A stretch of DNA of 64,000 bases from Planctomycetota bacterium (GCA_023954375.1 JAMLIC010000036.1:1-64000); one strand, 5' to 3'. Positions 13,115-21,720 are shown, counted from the stretch's first letter. Notes: generated by a model from the sequence alone, not told the origin. A program made the numbers and translations.

Positions 13115-13750
13115 GTGCCCGACGTCTCCTTCGCCGGTCGCCCGCTCGCCCCCTACTACCACGTCTGCGCGCTGCTCGTCGGCGCGGAGGAGGAGGACTC
13201 GGTCCTCACCCCCTTCTTCAGGGAGGGGCTCGAGCGCGGGGAGAGGGTGTTCAACATCGTCGACCCGGCGCGCCGCGACGCGCATCTGCGGCGGTTCGCG
13301 GGCGCGGGCATCGACGTCGAGCGCTGCGAGCGCGAGCGGCGCCTCGAGGTCCGCACCTGGGACGAGGTGTACCTGCGCGACGGCCACTTCTGCCAGGACC
13401 GGATGCTGAGCGCGGTGGACGGCGTGATCGAGGAGGGCCGCGCGCTGGGCTTCGAGCGGCACCGCCTGAGCGGGAACATGGGCTGGGCCCTGCTCGACCG
13501 CCCGGGGACCGAGCAGCTCATCGAGTACGAGGTGCGGATCAACGAGGTGCTCGCGCGCACCCGCCAGCCGGCGTTCTGCATCTACGACATCACCCGCCTC
13601 AGCGGCGCGCTCGTCATGGACATCCTGCGCTCCCACCCGCTGACGCTCGTAGGGGGGGTCTTGCACGAGAACCCGCTGTACGTGCCGCCCGCCAGGTTCC
13701 TGGCCGAGCTCCGCGCCCGCCGCGGCGCGGTGAGCGCCGTCCCGGCGTGA
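13115..13750 (+). CDS. MEDS-domain sensory protein
   Basis: A 211-residue soluble protein starting at GTG 13115 behind AGGAGGT. It matches the MEDS (MEthanogen/methylotroph DcmR Sensory) domain: an N-terminal HVCALLVGAEEEDSVLTPFFREGLERGERVFNIVDPA-type strand-helix unit and a C-terminal ICIYDITRLSG-like segment (FCIYDITRLSGALVMDIL). MEDS domains are thought to bind hydrocarbon-derived ligands, or to tune partner kinases in a KaiC-like fold. The stop overlaps the start of the hybrid histidine kinase (GTGA), which suggests the pair forms one signalling unit. Confidence 0.85.
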   Translation: MPDVSFAGRPLAPYYHVCALLVGAEEEDSVLTPFFREGLERGERVFNIVDPARRDAHLRRFAGAGIDVERCERERRLEVRTWDEVYLRDGHFCQDRMLSAVDGVIEEGRALGFERHRLSGNMGWALLDRPGTEQLIEYEVRINEVLARTRQPAFCIYDITRLSGALVMDILRSHPLTLVGGVLHENPLYVPPARFLAELRARRGAVSAVPA

Positions 13751-15417
13751 GCCACCGGGGAGTGGACGACGGCACGCGCGAGCCCGCGAGGTTCGCGACC
13801 GGCGCCACGGGCACCGAGACCGTGGACGCGCCGGCGCAGCTCCGCCTCCTCCTGCGGGACCTGCTCGCGCTGCTCGCCCTGCCGGCCATGTGCAACGGCC
13901 GCGGCCCGGCGGAGACCCTGGCGCTCGCGCTCGACGCGATCGAGGCGGTCCTCCCGGAGAGCTTCGTCTACGCCCGGGTGAGCTGGAGCGACGAGGCGCT
14001 CGAGCTCCTGCGCCGCGGCGGCCAGGACGCGCCCGCGGCGCTGCCGGCGGTCCGCGCCGCGCTCGAGGGCTGCCTCGACCACGGGGCGCCGACCGCCGTC
14101 TCGCTCCCGGGCCGGCCCCTGGGGGCGGTGCGCGCGGCGGTGGCGCCGCTCGCGCTGCTCGCCGAGCGCGGGGCGATCGTCGTCGGGTCGCGTCGGCTGG
14201 ACTTCCCCGACCCCAACGACATGATCCTCCTGCGCGCCGCCGCGAGCCTCGCGGCCGGCAGCCTCGACACGGCGCGCGCGCTGGCCGAGCGAGAGCGGGC
14301 CAGCCGCGCCAAGGACGAGTTCCTGGCCATGCTCGGGCACGAGCTGCGCAACCCGCTCGCGCCGATCGTGACCGCCATGGAGCTCCTGCGCGACCCAGGC
14401 GGCGGCGAGCCGCGCCGCGAGCTGCGGATCATCGAGCGGCAGGTCGGGCACCTGCTCCGGCTCGTCGACGACCTCCTCGACATCTCGCGCATCACGCGGG
14501 GGAAGGTCGACCTCGCGCTCCGCCCGGTCGAGGTCGCGGCGTTCGTGGCGCGCGGCATCGAGATGGCCAGCCCGCTGATCGAGCAGCGCCGGCACCACCT
14601 GCGGGTGGAGGTGCCCGCCGGCCTCGTCGTCGAGGGCGACGAGACCCGCCTCGCGCAGGTCGTGTCGAACCTGCTGAGCAACGCGGCGAAGTACACGCCG
14701 CCGGGCGGCCACATCGAGGTGCTCGCCGGGGACGAGGACGAAGCGGTCCTGCTGCGCGTGAGGGACGATGGCGGCGGCGTCGCGCCCGACCTGCTGCCCT
14801 GCATGTTCGACATCTTCGTCCGCAGCCGCGGCGGGCTCAGCCAGCGCGAGGGCGGGCTGGGCCTCGGGCTGACGATCGTCAAGAACCTCGTGCAGCTCCA
14901 CGGCGGGCAGGTGTGGGCGCGCAGCGACGGTCCCGGGGCGGGCTGCGAGGTCTCGGTGCGCCTGCCGCTGCACCGCGCGCACGTCGCCGCCGCGCGACCG
15001 CTCCCGGCGGCCGCCGGCCTGGCCCTCCCGCGGGGCGGGCGGGCGCTGCGCCTGCTGGTGGTGGACGACAACGAGGACGCCGCGCAGCTCCTCGCGGAGC
15101 TGCTGCGCCTGGCGGGCCACGAGGTGGCGATCGCCCACGACTGCGCGCGCGCGCTCCAGGCGCTGGAGGAGCAGCGTCCGGACGTCGCGATCCTCGACCT
15201 CGGGCTGCCCGTCATGGACGGCTGGGAGCTGGCGGCGCGCATCCGCGCGCGCCACGGCGACGCGGCGCCGGGGCTCATCGCGCTCACGGGCTACGGGCAG
15301 GAGGGCGACCGCGCGCGCAGCGCGGCGGCCGGCTTCGGCAGCCACCTGGTGAAGCCCGTCGGCGTGGTCGAGCTGCTCGAGGCGGTCGCGGCCGCGGCGC
15401 GCCGCGACGGGCGCTGA
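13747..15417 (+). CDS. Hybrid sensor histidine kinase with C-terminal receiver
   Basis: A 556-residue protein without membrane segments. Residues 1-175 form a GAF-like sensor region. HisKA has phospho-His H198 in GHELRNPLAP. The HATPase_c domain shows the N box (LLSNAAKYTPPGGH), G1 (VRDDGGGVAPD) and G2 (GGLGLGLTIVKNLVQLHGG). The receiver (about 430-550) has VVDDNED, acceptor D484 in AILDLGLP, T in ALTGYG and K in LVKPVG. It is cytosolic and translationally coupled to the MEDS protein, which probably supplies or gates its input. The output partner is unknown; no effector domain is attached. Confidence 0.93.
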   Translation: MSHRGVDDGTREPARFATGATGTETVDAPAQLRLLLRDLLALLALPAMCNGRGPAETLALALDAIEAVLPESFVYARVSWSDEALELLRRGGQDAPAALPAVRAALEGCLDHGAPTAVSLPGRPLGAVRAAVAPLALLAERGAIVVGSRRLDFPDPNDMILLRAAASLAAGSLDTARALAERERASRAKDEFLAMLGHELRNPLAPIVTAMELLRDPGGGEPRRELRIIERQVGHLLRLVDDLLDISRITRGKVDLALRPVEVAAFVARGIEMASPLIEQRRHHLRVEVPAGLVVEGDETRLAQVVSNLLSNAAKYTPPGGHIEVLAGDEDEAVLLRVRDDGGGVAPDLLPCMFDIFVRSRGGLSQREGGLGLGLTIVKNLVQLHGGQVWARSDGPGAGCEVSVRLPLHRAHVAAARPLPAAAGLALPRGGRALRLLVVDDNEDAAQLLAELLRLAGHEVAIAHDCARALQALEEQRPDVAILDLGLPVMDGWELAARIRARHGDAAPGLIALTGYGQEGDRARSAAAGFGSHLVKPVGVVELLEAVAAAARRDGR

Positions 15418-15518
15418 CCGCGCTCGCCCCGGGGGGGCAGGGCGCCCCATGAGGCGTCCTGCCACACGGCCCGCTGGCCCCTCCAACCGCCTCGCGGACG
15501 CGGTAGACTCTGCCGCCC

Positions 15519-17243
15519 ATGACCGAGGCCGCCCTGGGCTCGCCAGCGCACGCTTCGGCCTCGCCGCACCCCGCGGCGCACGGCCACGGGCACTCTCCGG
15601 CCGTGCGCCTCTGGGCGCTCGTCTCGCTGGAGCGGCGGATCATCCTCACCCTGCTCGGCTTCTCCATGGCCGTGGGCGTCCTGGTCCTCGCCACGCCGAT
15701 CGCCGTCCAGGCGCTCGTCGACGCGGTGGCCTTCGGCGGGCTGCTGCAGCCGGTGTTCGTGCTGGCGGCGGTGCTCTTCGGCTGCCTCAGCCTCGCCGCC
15801 GCGTTCCGCGCCCTGCAGGTCTACGTCGTCGAGGTGCTCCAGCGCCGGCTGTTCGTCCGCGTCCTCACGACGCTGGCCCGCCGCCTGCCCCGCGTCCGCC
15901 TGGAGGTCGGGGACCACGAGTTCCTCCCGGAGCTCGTGAACCGGTTCTTCGACGTCGTCACCCTGCAGAAGGCGGGCGCCCAGCTCCTCATCGACGGCTT
16001 CACGATCGTGCTCGTGACGTCGATGGGCCTCCTGCTCCTCGCCTTCTATCACCCGGCGCTCCTCGCGCTCGACCTCGTGCTCCTGGTCGGGATCTTCGTC
16101 GTGACCGTCGGGCTGTCGCGCGGCGGCGTGCGGACCGCGATCGAGGAGTCGAAGGCGAAGTACGCGGCCGCGGCCTGGCTGGAGGAGCTCGCCCGCCATC
16201 CGCTGGCGTTCCGCGGCCCGGGGGGGCCGGCGTTCGCGGCCGCGCGCGCCGACGAGATCGCGGCCGACTGGCTCCGTCGGCGGCGCGCGCACTTCAGGGT
16301 GCAGCTCCGCCACGTCATCGGCGCCCTGGCCCTCCAGGTCGGGGCGAGCACGCTCGTCCTCGTCCTGGGCGGCTGGCTCGTGATCGAGGGCACGCTCTCG
16401 CTAGGCCAGCTCGTCGCCTCCGAGGTCGTGGTCACGATCATCGTCGGCAAGGTGGCCAAGCTCGGCAAGTGGCTCGAGGACCTCTACGACCTGTGCGCCG
16501 CCGCGGACAAGCTCGGGCACCTGTGGGACCTGCCGCTCGAGCCCGAGGGCGACGAGGCGCCGCTGCACCACGGCCCCGCGGCCATCGAGCTGGAGGGGGC
16601 GACGCTCGTGACGGGGGCCCGGCGGCCGCTCGACGGGGTCGACCTGACGGTGGCGCCCGGCGAGCGCGTGGCGCTCCTGGGCGCGCCCGGCGCCGGCAAG
16701 AGCGCGCTCCTCGAGGTGGTCTACGGGGGCCACGTGCTCACCGCCGGCGTGGCGCGGGTCGACGGCGTGGACGTGCGCGACATCGCCCCCGACGCGCACC
16801 GGGCCCGGGTCGCGCTCGTGCGCGGGGCCGAGGTCATCGAGGGCACCATCCTCGACAACATCCGCTTCGGGCGCGACCACGTCGGGCGGGATGCGGCCCG
16901 CGTGGCGCTGCGCGCGGTGGGCCTGTTCGACGACGTGAGCCGGCTCCCCGAGGGGCTCGACCAGCCGCTCGTGTCGGGTGGCGCGCCGCTGTCGCCCGTG
17001 CAGGCGCGGCTGCTGACGCTCGCCCGCGCGATCGCCGGCGCGCCCTCGCTCCTGCTCCTCGACCAGAGCTTCGACGACGTCGCCGGCCAGAACGTGTGGC
17101 CGTTCCTGGGCTGGCTCGCCGAGCAGGCGGAGGGCCCCACGCTGATCGTCGCGACCAGCCGCCCCGAGGTCGCGGCGCTGTTCGCCCGCCGGCTCGAGCT
17201 CGACGGCGGCCGGCTCCGGCCGGCCGAGGAGCTGGCCGCGTGA
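15519..17243 (+). CDS. ABC exporter (fused TMD-NBD) with degenerate ATPase motifs
   Basis: A 574-residue half-transporter with a His-rich N-terminus, about six membrane helices (about 40-320) and an ABC ATPase. It sits ahead of HlyD and TolC genes, so it fits a type I secretion or tripartite export role. Walker A is intact (GAPGAGKS, about 388-395). The signature is altered (VSGGAPLSPVQ), the residue after the Walker B Asp is Gln, not Glu (LLLLDQS, D515-Q516), and the switch-region His is missing (IVATSRPEV, around S547). The catalytic Glu and H-loop His are both usually needed for turnover. It may be a slow or regulatory ATPase, or may pair with another ABC subunit. The substrate is unknown, and no peptidase domain is present. 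Confidence 0.85.
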   Translation: MTEAALGSPAHASASPHPAAHGHGHSPAVRLWALVSLERRIILTLLGFSMAVGVLVLATPIAVQALVDAVAFGGLLQPVFVLAAVLFGCLSLAAAFRALQVYVVEVLQRRLFVRVLTTLARRLPRVRLEVGDHEFLPELVNRFFDVVTLQKAGAQLLIDGFTIVLVTSMGLLLLAFYHPALLALDLVLLVGIFVVTVGLSRGGVRTAIEESKAKYAAAAWLEELARHPLAFRGPGGPAFAAARADEIAADWLRRRRAHFRVQLRHVIGALALQVGASTLVLVLGGWLVIEGTLSLGQLVASEVVVTIIVGKVAKLGKWLEDLYDLCAAADKLGHLWDLPLEPEGDEAPLHHGPAAIELEGATLVTGARRPLDGVDLTVAPGERVALLGAPGAGKSALLEVVYGGHVLTAGVARVDGVDVRDIAPDAHRARVALVRGAEVIEGTILDNIRFGRDHVGRDAARVALRAVGLFDDVSRLPEGLDQPLVSGGAPLSPVQARLLTLARAIAGAPSLLLLDQSFDDVAGQNVWPFLGWLAEQAEGPTLIVATSRPEVAALFARRLELDGGRLRPAEELAA

Positions 17244-18580
17244 GCGAGCCCTGGCCGAGCGTCGCCTGCGACCCCCGGGTGCTGAAGGGGATCGAGGTGT
17301 CCGGGCGCGTCCGCGCCATCGCGCGCGTCGTGTTCATCGTGCTCGCGTTCTCGCCGATCCTCCTCCTCCTCGTCCCCTGGCAGCAGAACATCCTGGGCGA
17401 GGGGCAGGTCGTGGCGCTGTCGCCCACCGAGCGGCAGCAGCTCATCGAGGCGCCGCTCGACGGGCGGGTCGTCCGCTGGGCCGTGCGCGAGGCGCAGCGC
17501 GTGAAGCAGGGCGAGCCGCTCATCGAGCTGAACGACAACGACCCGGAGCTCATCGCGCGGCTGCGGGACCAGCGCGACGCCGTCCGCGCCCGCGCGGACG
17601 CGATCGCGCGCGAGGCGGCGGCCCACGACGCCAACGCGACCGCCCTGGAGACCGCCCGCCTCCTCGCCGTGCAGGCGGCCGAGGAGCGGGTGGTCATGGC
17701 GCAGAACCGGACGCTGGCGGCGGCCCAGGCGCTCGAGGCCGCCGAGGGCGCGGCGCTCACCGCCCGCCTCCACCGCGACCGCCAGGCGGCCCTCGCCGAG
17801 AAGGGGCTCGCCTCCCGGCGGACGGTCGAGCTCGCGGAGCTCGACGTCGTCCGCGCCCGCACCGAGGTGGAGCGCGCCCGCGCGACCCTCGAGGGGGCGC
17901 GCCGCGAGGAGGCCTCGCTCGTCGCCGAGCGCGACCGGGCCGGCGTCGAGCTGGAGGCGCGCGCGGTGGCCGCGCGCGCGTCGGCCGAGAAGGCCCGCGC
18001 CGACCTGCAGGCCGCGCGGGCCGAGCTGGCGCGGGTCGAGGTCCCCCTCGCGCGCCAGGGGACGCAGGAGGTCCTCGCCCCCCGCGACGGCACGGTCGTG
18101 CGCTTCTTCGTCGCCGGCGGCGGCGAGCTGGTCAAGGCGGGCGACCCGCTGCTCCTGTTCGTGCCGGACGCCGCGGAGCGCGCGGTGGAGCTCGTCGTCA
18201 AGGGCAACGACGCGCCGCTCATCAGCGAGGGGCGCCACGTGCGCATCCAGTTCGAGGGCTGGCCGGCCGTGCAGTTCGTGGGCTGGCCCTCGGTCGCGAT
18301 CGGCACGTTCGGCGGCACCGTGGCCTTCGTCGACGCGACCGACGACGGCGCGGGCAAGTTCCGGATCCTCGTCGTGCCCGACGAGGACGAGCCCTGGCCC
18401 GAGAAGCGCTTCCTGCGCCAGGGGGTGCGGGCCAAGGGCTGGGTGCTGCTCGACCAGGTGACGCTCGGCTACGAGCTCTGGCGGCGGATCAACGGCTTCC
18501 CGCAGGCCCTGCAGAGCAGCGCGCCGAAGACCGAGGACGCGCCGAGGACGCGCAGGCGGCCGGAGGGAGAGAAGCGGTGA
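17240..18580 (+). CDS. HlyD-family membrane fusion (periplasmic adaptor) protein
   Basis: A 446-residue adaptor linking the inner-membrane ABC protein to the outer-membrane channel. It has one membrane segment (about residues 26-48), a lipoyl half-motif (IEAPLDGRVVRWAVREAQRV, split to stay short), a long Ala/Arg/Glu-rich coiled coil (about 110-275), the second lipoyl half (VLAPRDGTVVRFFVAGG), then a beta-barrel and a membrane-proximal domain. The GTG start overlaps the ABC stop (GTGA) and the stop overlaps the TolC gene start (GTGA), so the three form one translationally coupled unit. Confidence 0.9.
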   Translation: MSEPWPSVACDPRVLKGIEVSGRVRAIARVVFIVLAFSPILLLLVPWQQNILGEGQVVALSPTERQQLIEAPLDGRVVRWAVREAQRVKQGEPLIELNDNDPELIARLRDQRDAVRARADAIAREAAAHDANATALETARLLAVQAAEERVVMAQNRTLAAAQALEAAEGAALTARLHRDRQAALAEKGLASRRTVELAELDVVRARTEVERARATLEGARREEASLVAERDRAGVELEARAVAARASAEKARADLQAARAELARVEVPLARQGTQEVLAPRDGTVVRFFVAGGGELVKAGDPLLLFVPDAAERAVELVVKGNDAPLISEGRHVRIQFEGWPAVQFVGWPSVAIGTFGGTVAFVDATDDGAGKFRILVVPDEDEPWPEKRFLRQGVRAKGWVLLDQVTLGYELWRRINGFPQALQSSAPKTEDAPRTRRRPEGEKR

Positions 18581-20061
18581 GCCGCCGGACGTCGCCCGTC
18601 CTCCTCCTGGCCGCCGCCCTGCTCGGCGCCTGCGCCCCGGCGCGCGAGGTCGAGCCCTGGGCGCCGCCGCCCGCGCCCCGGGTGACGGCCGCGGCGGTCG
18701 AGGTCGCGGCGGTCGTGTCGCGGGGCGGGCCGCTGCGCCTCGACGAGGTCCTCGCGTCGGCGGACCTCCATCACCCGACCGTGCTCGCCGCGCTCGCCGA
18801 GCAGGAGGTCGCCCTCGGGCGGCTCCTCGCGGCCGAGGGCGCCTTCGACCTGGGGCTGCGCGGCGGCGCGGCGTGGGACGGCCGGGGCCACTACGACTAC
18901 CACTGGGCCAACCTCGTGGCCGAGCAGCGGACCACGCTCTGGGGCGCCTCGGTCTTCGGCGGCTACCAGGTGGGCCGCGGCCGCTTCTTCCCCTCCGACT
19001 CGCGCCGGGCGACCGGCTCCGAGGGGGAGCTGGTGGGCGGCGTGCGCCTGCCGCTCCTGCAGGGGGGGGCGATCGACCCCTTCCGCGCCGGCGTCGCGCA
19101 GGCGGAGCACGACATCGAGGCCGCCGGGGCCGGCGCGCAGGCGCAGCGGATCGAGGTGTCGCGCCGCGCCGCGCACGCCTACTGGGCGTGCGCGGCGGCG
19201 TCGCGGCGGCTCGACGTCGCCCGGGCGCTGCTGCGCGTGGCCGAGGCGCGCGCCGACGCGGTCGGCGAGGCCGTCGAGCGCGGCGACGTGGCGGCCATCG
19301 AGCGCGACGAGAACGAGCGGCAGGTGGCCGTGCGCCGGGCGTTCGTCGCGCTGGCCACGCGCGGCGTCGAGCAGGCCGCCCTGGTCCTGTCGCTCTTCTT
19401 GCGCGACGCGCGCGGGCGGCCGGTGCGGGTCGACCCGGCGTGGCTGCCGCGCGACCTGCCCGAGCCCGACGCGGCGCCGGAGGACGACGCGCTCCCGCTC
19501 GCGATCGACCGGGCGCTCGCCCGCCGCCCCGAGCCGGCCCGCCTCGAGGCGCTCATGCGCCGGGTCGACGTCGACCGCGAGCTGGCCAGGAACCAGGGCC
19601 TCCCGGCGCTGGACCTCACGGCGCGCGTCGAGCAGGGCCTGGGCGACGACACCCCGTTCGGCGAGCGCCGCCTCGAGGTCACGGGCGGCCTCGAGTTCTG
19701 GTTCCCGATCCAGCGCCGGGCGGCGCGCGGGCGCGAGGCCGCGGCGCGCGCGCAGCGCGACGCGCTCGAGCGGCAGGCGCAGCTCGTGCGCGAGCAGATC
19801 GCCGTCGACGTGCGCGACGCCGCCTCCGCCATGCACGCCGCCCGCGCGCGCCACCAGGAGGCCCTGCGCGCCGAGGCGCTCGCCCGCCGCCTCGAGCAGG
19901 CCGAGCGCGACGCCTTCACCCTCGGCCAGAGCACGCTCCTCCTGGTCAACGTGCGCGAGCAGGCGACGGCCGAGTCGCAGGTCCTGGTCCTCGAGGCGGC
20001 GGCCGACTACCAGCGGGCCCTCGCCGACTGGCGCGCGGCGCAGGGAGAGGTCGGCCCGTAG
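18577..20061 (+). CDS. TolC-family outer-membrane efflux lipoprotein
   Basis: A 494-residue outer-membrane channel component starting at GTG 18577. The N-terminus is a lipoprotein signal with lipobox LLGAC (Cys near 20), as in OprM-type proteins. The body is Ala/Arg/Glu-rich, with two long helical-hairpin repeats typical of TolC (about 60-290 and 310-490); YWACAAASRRLDVARALL and GQSTLLLVNVREQATAESQ correspond to family signatures. It completes the ABC-HlyD-TolC set. The next gene starts 95 bp downstream. Confidence 0.88.
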   Translation: MSRRTSPVLLLAAALLGACAPAREVEPWAPPPAPRVTAAAVEVAAVVSRGGPLRLDEVLASADLHHPTVLAALAEQEVALGRLLAAEGAFDLGLRGGAAWDGRGHYDYHWANLVAEQRTTLWGASVFGGYQVGRGRFFPSDSRRATGSEGELVGGVRLPLLQGGAIDPFRAGVAQAEHDIEAAGAGAQAQRIEVSRRAAHAYWACAAASRRLDVARALLRVAEARADAVGEAVERGDVAAIERDENERQVAVRRAFVALATRGVEQAALVLSLFLRDARGRPVRVDPAWLPRDLPEPDAAPEDDALPLAIDRALARRPEPARLEALMRRVDVDRELARNQGLPALDLTARVEQGLGDDTPFGERRLEVTGGLEFWFPIQRRAARGREAAARAQRDALERQAQLVREQIAVDVRDAASAMHAARARHQEALRAEALARRLEQAERDAFTLGQSTLLLVNVREQATAESQVLVLEAAADYQRALADWRAAQGEVGP

Positions 20062-20086
20062 CCGACCCGGGCGGTCGCGGGCGCTC

Positions 20087-20128
20087 TTGACGCCCCCCCG
20101 TTCGTCAAAATCATGCGCGCGCTTGACG
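20087..20128. repeat. TTGACG/CGTCAA site cluster upstream of the recombinase-like gene
   Basis: Three hexamers: TTGACG (20087-20092), CGTCAA (20103-20108) and TTGACG (20123-20128). The last two form an inverted repeat CGTCAA-N14-TTGACG of 26 bp, 29 bp upstream of the start at 20157. The same 26-bp geometry recurs twice downstream of the gene. This is a probable operator or recombination-site relic for the protein it flanks. Confidence 0.6.
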
Positions 20129-20156
20129 CGACGGTCCCGATCGCTACCCTGTCGCC

Positions 20157-20876
20157 ATGCCCATCCGCCGCCGCATGGCCCTCGGCTACGTGCGCGAGGC
20201 CCGAGACGCGCCGCCCACGGACGAGCAGGAGGCGGCGCTCGCGGCCTACGCGGGCTTCAAGGGCCTCGTGCTCGCGGAGGCCTTCCTCGACGAGGACGTC
20301 GCCGGCGGCGTGCCGCTGGCGGCGCGGCCGGCCGGCGCGCGGCTGGTCGAGCGCCTCGAGCGCCCCGAGGGGGTCGGCGCGGCGGTGCTCTGCCTCCGGC
20401 TCGAGCACCTGTTCTCGTCCGCCACCGAGTGCGTGGCCTACACCGCGGCCTGGCACCAGGCGGGCGGGGAGCTGCACGTCCTCGACCTCGACGGCAACCC
20501 GGTCTGCACGTCGACCCACGAGGGGCAGTTCATGGTCGCCGTGCTGCAGGCCGTGCACGCCATGGAGGCGGAGCCCGGCCGGCCGCGGCACGCGCACCAC
20601 GACCGCCCGCTCCTCGGCGAGCGCGTCCTGCGCGGGCATCTCGTCCCCGACCCCGACGAGATGCTCGCCGTGCGGCGCATCCAGCAGCTCTCGTCGCAGG
20701 GCAAGTCGCTGCGGCTCATCGCGCAGGCCCTCGACGAGGAGGGCGTGCCGACCAAGCGCCGCGCCAAGGCGTGGTCGAAGGAGGCGATCCGCCTCATCCT
20801 CCGCCGGATCGAGAAGGGCGAGGTCAAGTCGCTCCTCCGACCCGACGGCGCCCAGCCGGACGGCACACCGGTTTGA
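20157..20876 (+). CDS. Serine-recombinase-like protein lacking catalytic residues (pseudo-resolvase)
   Basis: A 239-residue protein with the layout of a small serine recombinase: a resolvase-type domain (about 1-145: GYVREARD, FLDEDVAGG, RPAGARLVERL, LCLRLEHLF, QFMVAVLQAVHAMEAE) and a C-terminal DNA-binding helix unit (DPDEMLAVRRIQQLSSQG... EEGVPTKRR... WSKEAIRLILRRIEKG). The nucleophilic Ser of the usual GYxRVS motif is Ala here (GYVREA), and the paired Arg residues of LDRLSR are His and Ser (LEHLFSS). Strand exchange should be impossible, while DNA binding looks preserved. Flanking inverted repeats suggest it binds its own locus as a regulator. It lies upstream of the NfeD/flotillin operon. 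Confidence 0.75.
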   Translation: MPIRRRMALGYVREARDAPPTDEQEAALAAYAGFKGLVLAEAFLDEDVAGGVPLAARPAGARLVERLERPEGVGAAVLCLRLEHLFSSATECVAYTAAWHQAGGELHVLDLDGNPVCTSTHEGQFMVAVLQAVHAMEAEPGRPRHAHHDRPLLGERVLRGHLVPDPDEMLAVRRIQQLSSQGKSLRLIAQALDEEGVPTKRRAKAWSKEAIRLILRRIEKGEVKSLLRPDGAQPDGTPV

Positions 20877-20983
20877 CGGCATAACCCATTGCCTGAGAGG
20901 CCTGCTCGTCAAATGGCGGAAGCCTCTTGACGGCGCCAGGGTGCTCCGGCTACCGTGCGTCAAGCGTGATTGAGGTGTTGACG
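20873..20983. repeat. Second TTGACG/CGTCAA site cluster, between recombinase-like gene and nfeD
   Basis: Five hexamers: TTGACG 20873-20878 (overlapping the stop codon), CGTCAA 20907-20912, TTGACG 20927-20932, CGTCAA 20958-20963 and TTGACG 20978-20983. They include two more copies of the 26-bp inverted repeat CGTCAA-N14-TTGACG (20907-20932 and 20958-20983), with start-to-start spacing of 51 bp. The N14 spacers are not conserved in sequence. The cluster ends about 105 bp before the NfeD-like start, a position suited to controlling that operon. Confidence 0.6.
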
Positions 20984-21087
20984 TTGGACGGGTCCGGCGG
21001 CGTTGAAGTTCCATCCTGCCCGTGGGACCCTGCTCGCCCGCGGGGCGGCGCCGAGATCCGGCGACCGGCGCGCGCAGGGGGTGGTCG

Positions 21088-21720
21088 ATGCTGCTCCTGA
21101 GCCTCTACGTCGGCGGGTTGGTCCTCGGGGGCGGCCTCCTGGCGGCCTCCGCCCTCATGGGCGACGCAGACCACGACGCGGACCACGACCTCGACCACGA
21201 CCTCGACCACGACGCGGACCATGGCGGGCACGTGGGCGCGGCCGACGCGGTGTGGCTGCCGATCCTCTCCATCCGCTTCTGGACCTTCTTCCTGGCCTTC
21301 TTCGGCCTCACCGGCCTGACGCTGGAGGGCATGCGCGCGGTCGGCCTCATCGGCGCGACCTGGGCCGTGGTCCTCGCGCTGGCGCTCGTCACGGGCGCCG
21401 GCGCCGGGTGGCTCGTGTCGCGCCTCCTGCGCGGCCTCAAGCAGGAGAAGGTCTCGTCGGAGGTCGTGCCCGAGCAGGACTACGTCGGCAAGGCGGCCGA
21501 GGTGCTGCTGGACGTCGCCCCGGGCGACCCCGGCCTCGTGCGCCTCGACGTCAAGGGCGTCTCGATCGACGTCTCGGCGGTGCTGGCCGACGACGCCGAG
21601 GCGCTGCGCCGGGGGCAGAAGGTCATCGTGCTCGCCTACGAGCAGGGCAAGGTCAAGGTCGCGAGGTTCGAGACGGGCGAGCACGAGCCCGCGCGCGAGC
21701 GGCGGCGGGAGCCGGCGTGA
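21088..21720 (+). CDS. NfeD-like membrane protein with Asp/His-rich loop
   Basis: A 210-residue protein; ATG 21088 is preferred over an upstream ATG (21022) because a GGGGGTGG site precedes it and a membrane segment follows at once. Segments lie at about 3-24 and 60-115, followed by a cytoplasmic OB-fold domain (YVGKAAEVLLDVAPGDPGLVRLDVKG... GQKVIVLAYEQGKVKV) as in NfeD/YqiJ proteins, which partner flotillins in membrane domains. Between the first two membrane segments is a run of DADHD, DLDHD and DADHGGH units (about 28-47), a likely metal-binding or acidic loop on the periplasmic side. It is the first gene of the operon with the two SPFH genes. Confidence 0.85.
   Translation: MLLLSLYVGGLVLGGGLLAASALMGDADHDADHDLDHDLDHDADHGGHVGAADAVWLPILSIRFWTFFLAFFGLTGLTLEGMRAVGLIGATWAVVLALALVTGAGAGWLVSRLLRGLKQEKVSSEVVPEQDYVGKAAEVLLDVAPGDPGLVRLDVKGVSIDVSAVLADDAEALRRGQKVIVLAYEQGKVKVARFETGEHEPARERRREPA

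Noticed and set aside
20087..20128. TTGACG hexamers as simple -35 promoter boxes
   Set aside because: They occur in inverted pairs with fixed 14-bp spacing on both sides of the gene; no -10 elements at 17 bp were seen.
20157..20876. Active resolvase or mobile-element recombinase
   Set aside because: The nucleophile Ser and two catalytic Arg residues are missing, and no transposon ends or cargo are seen.
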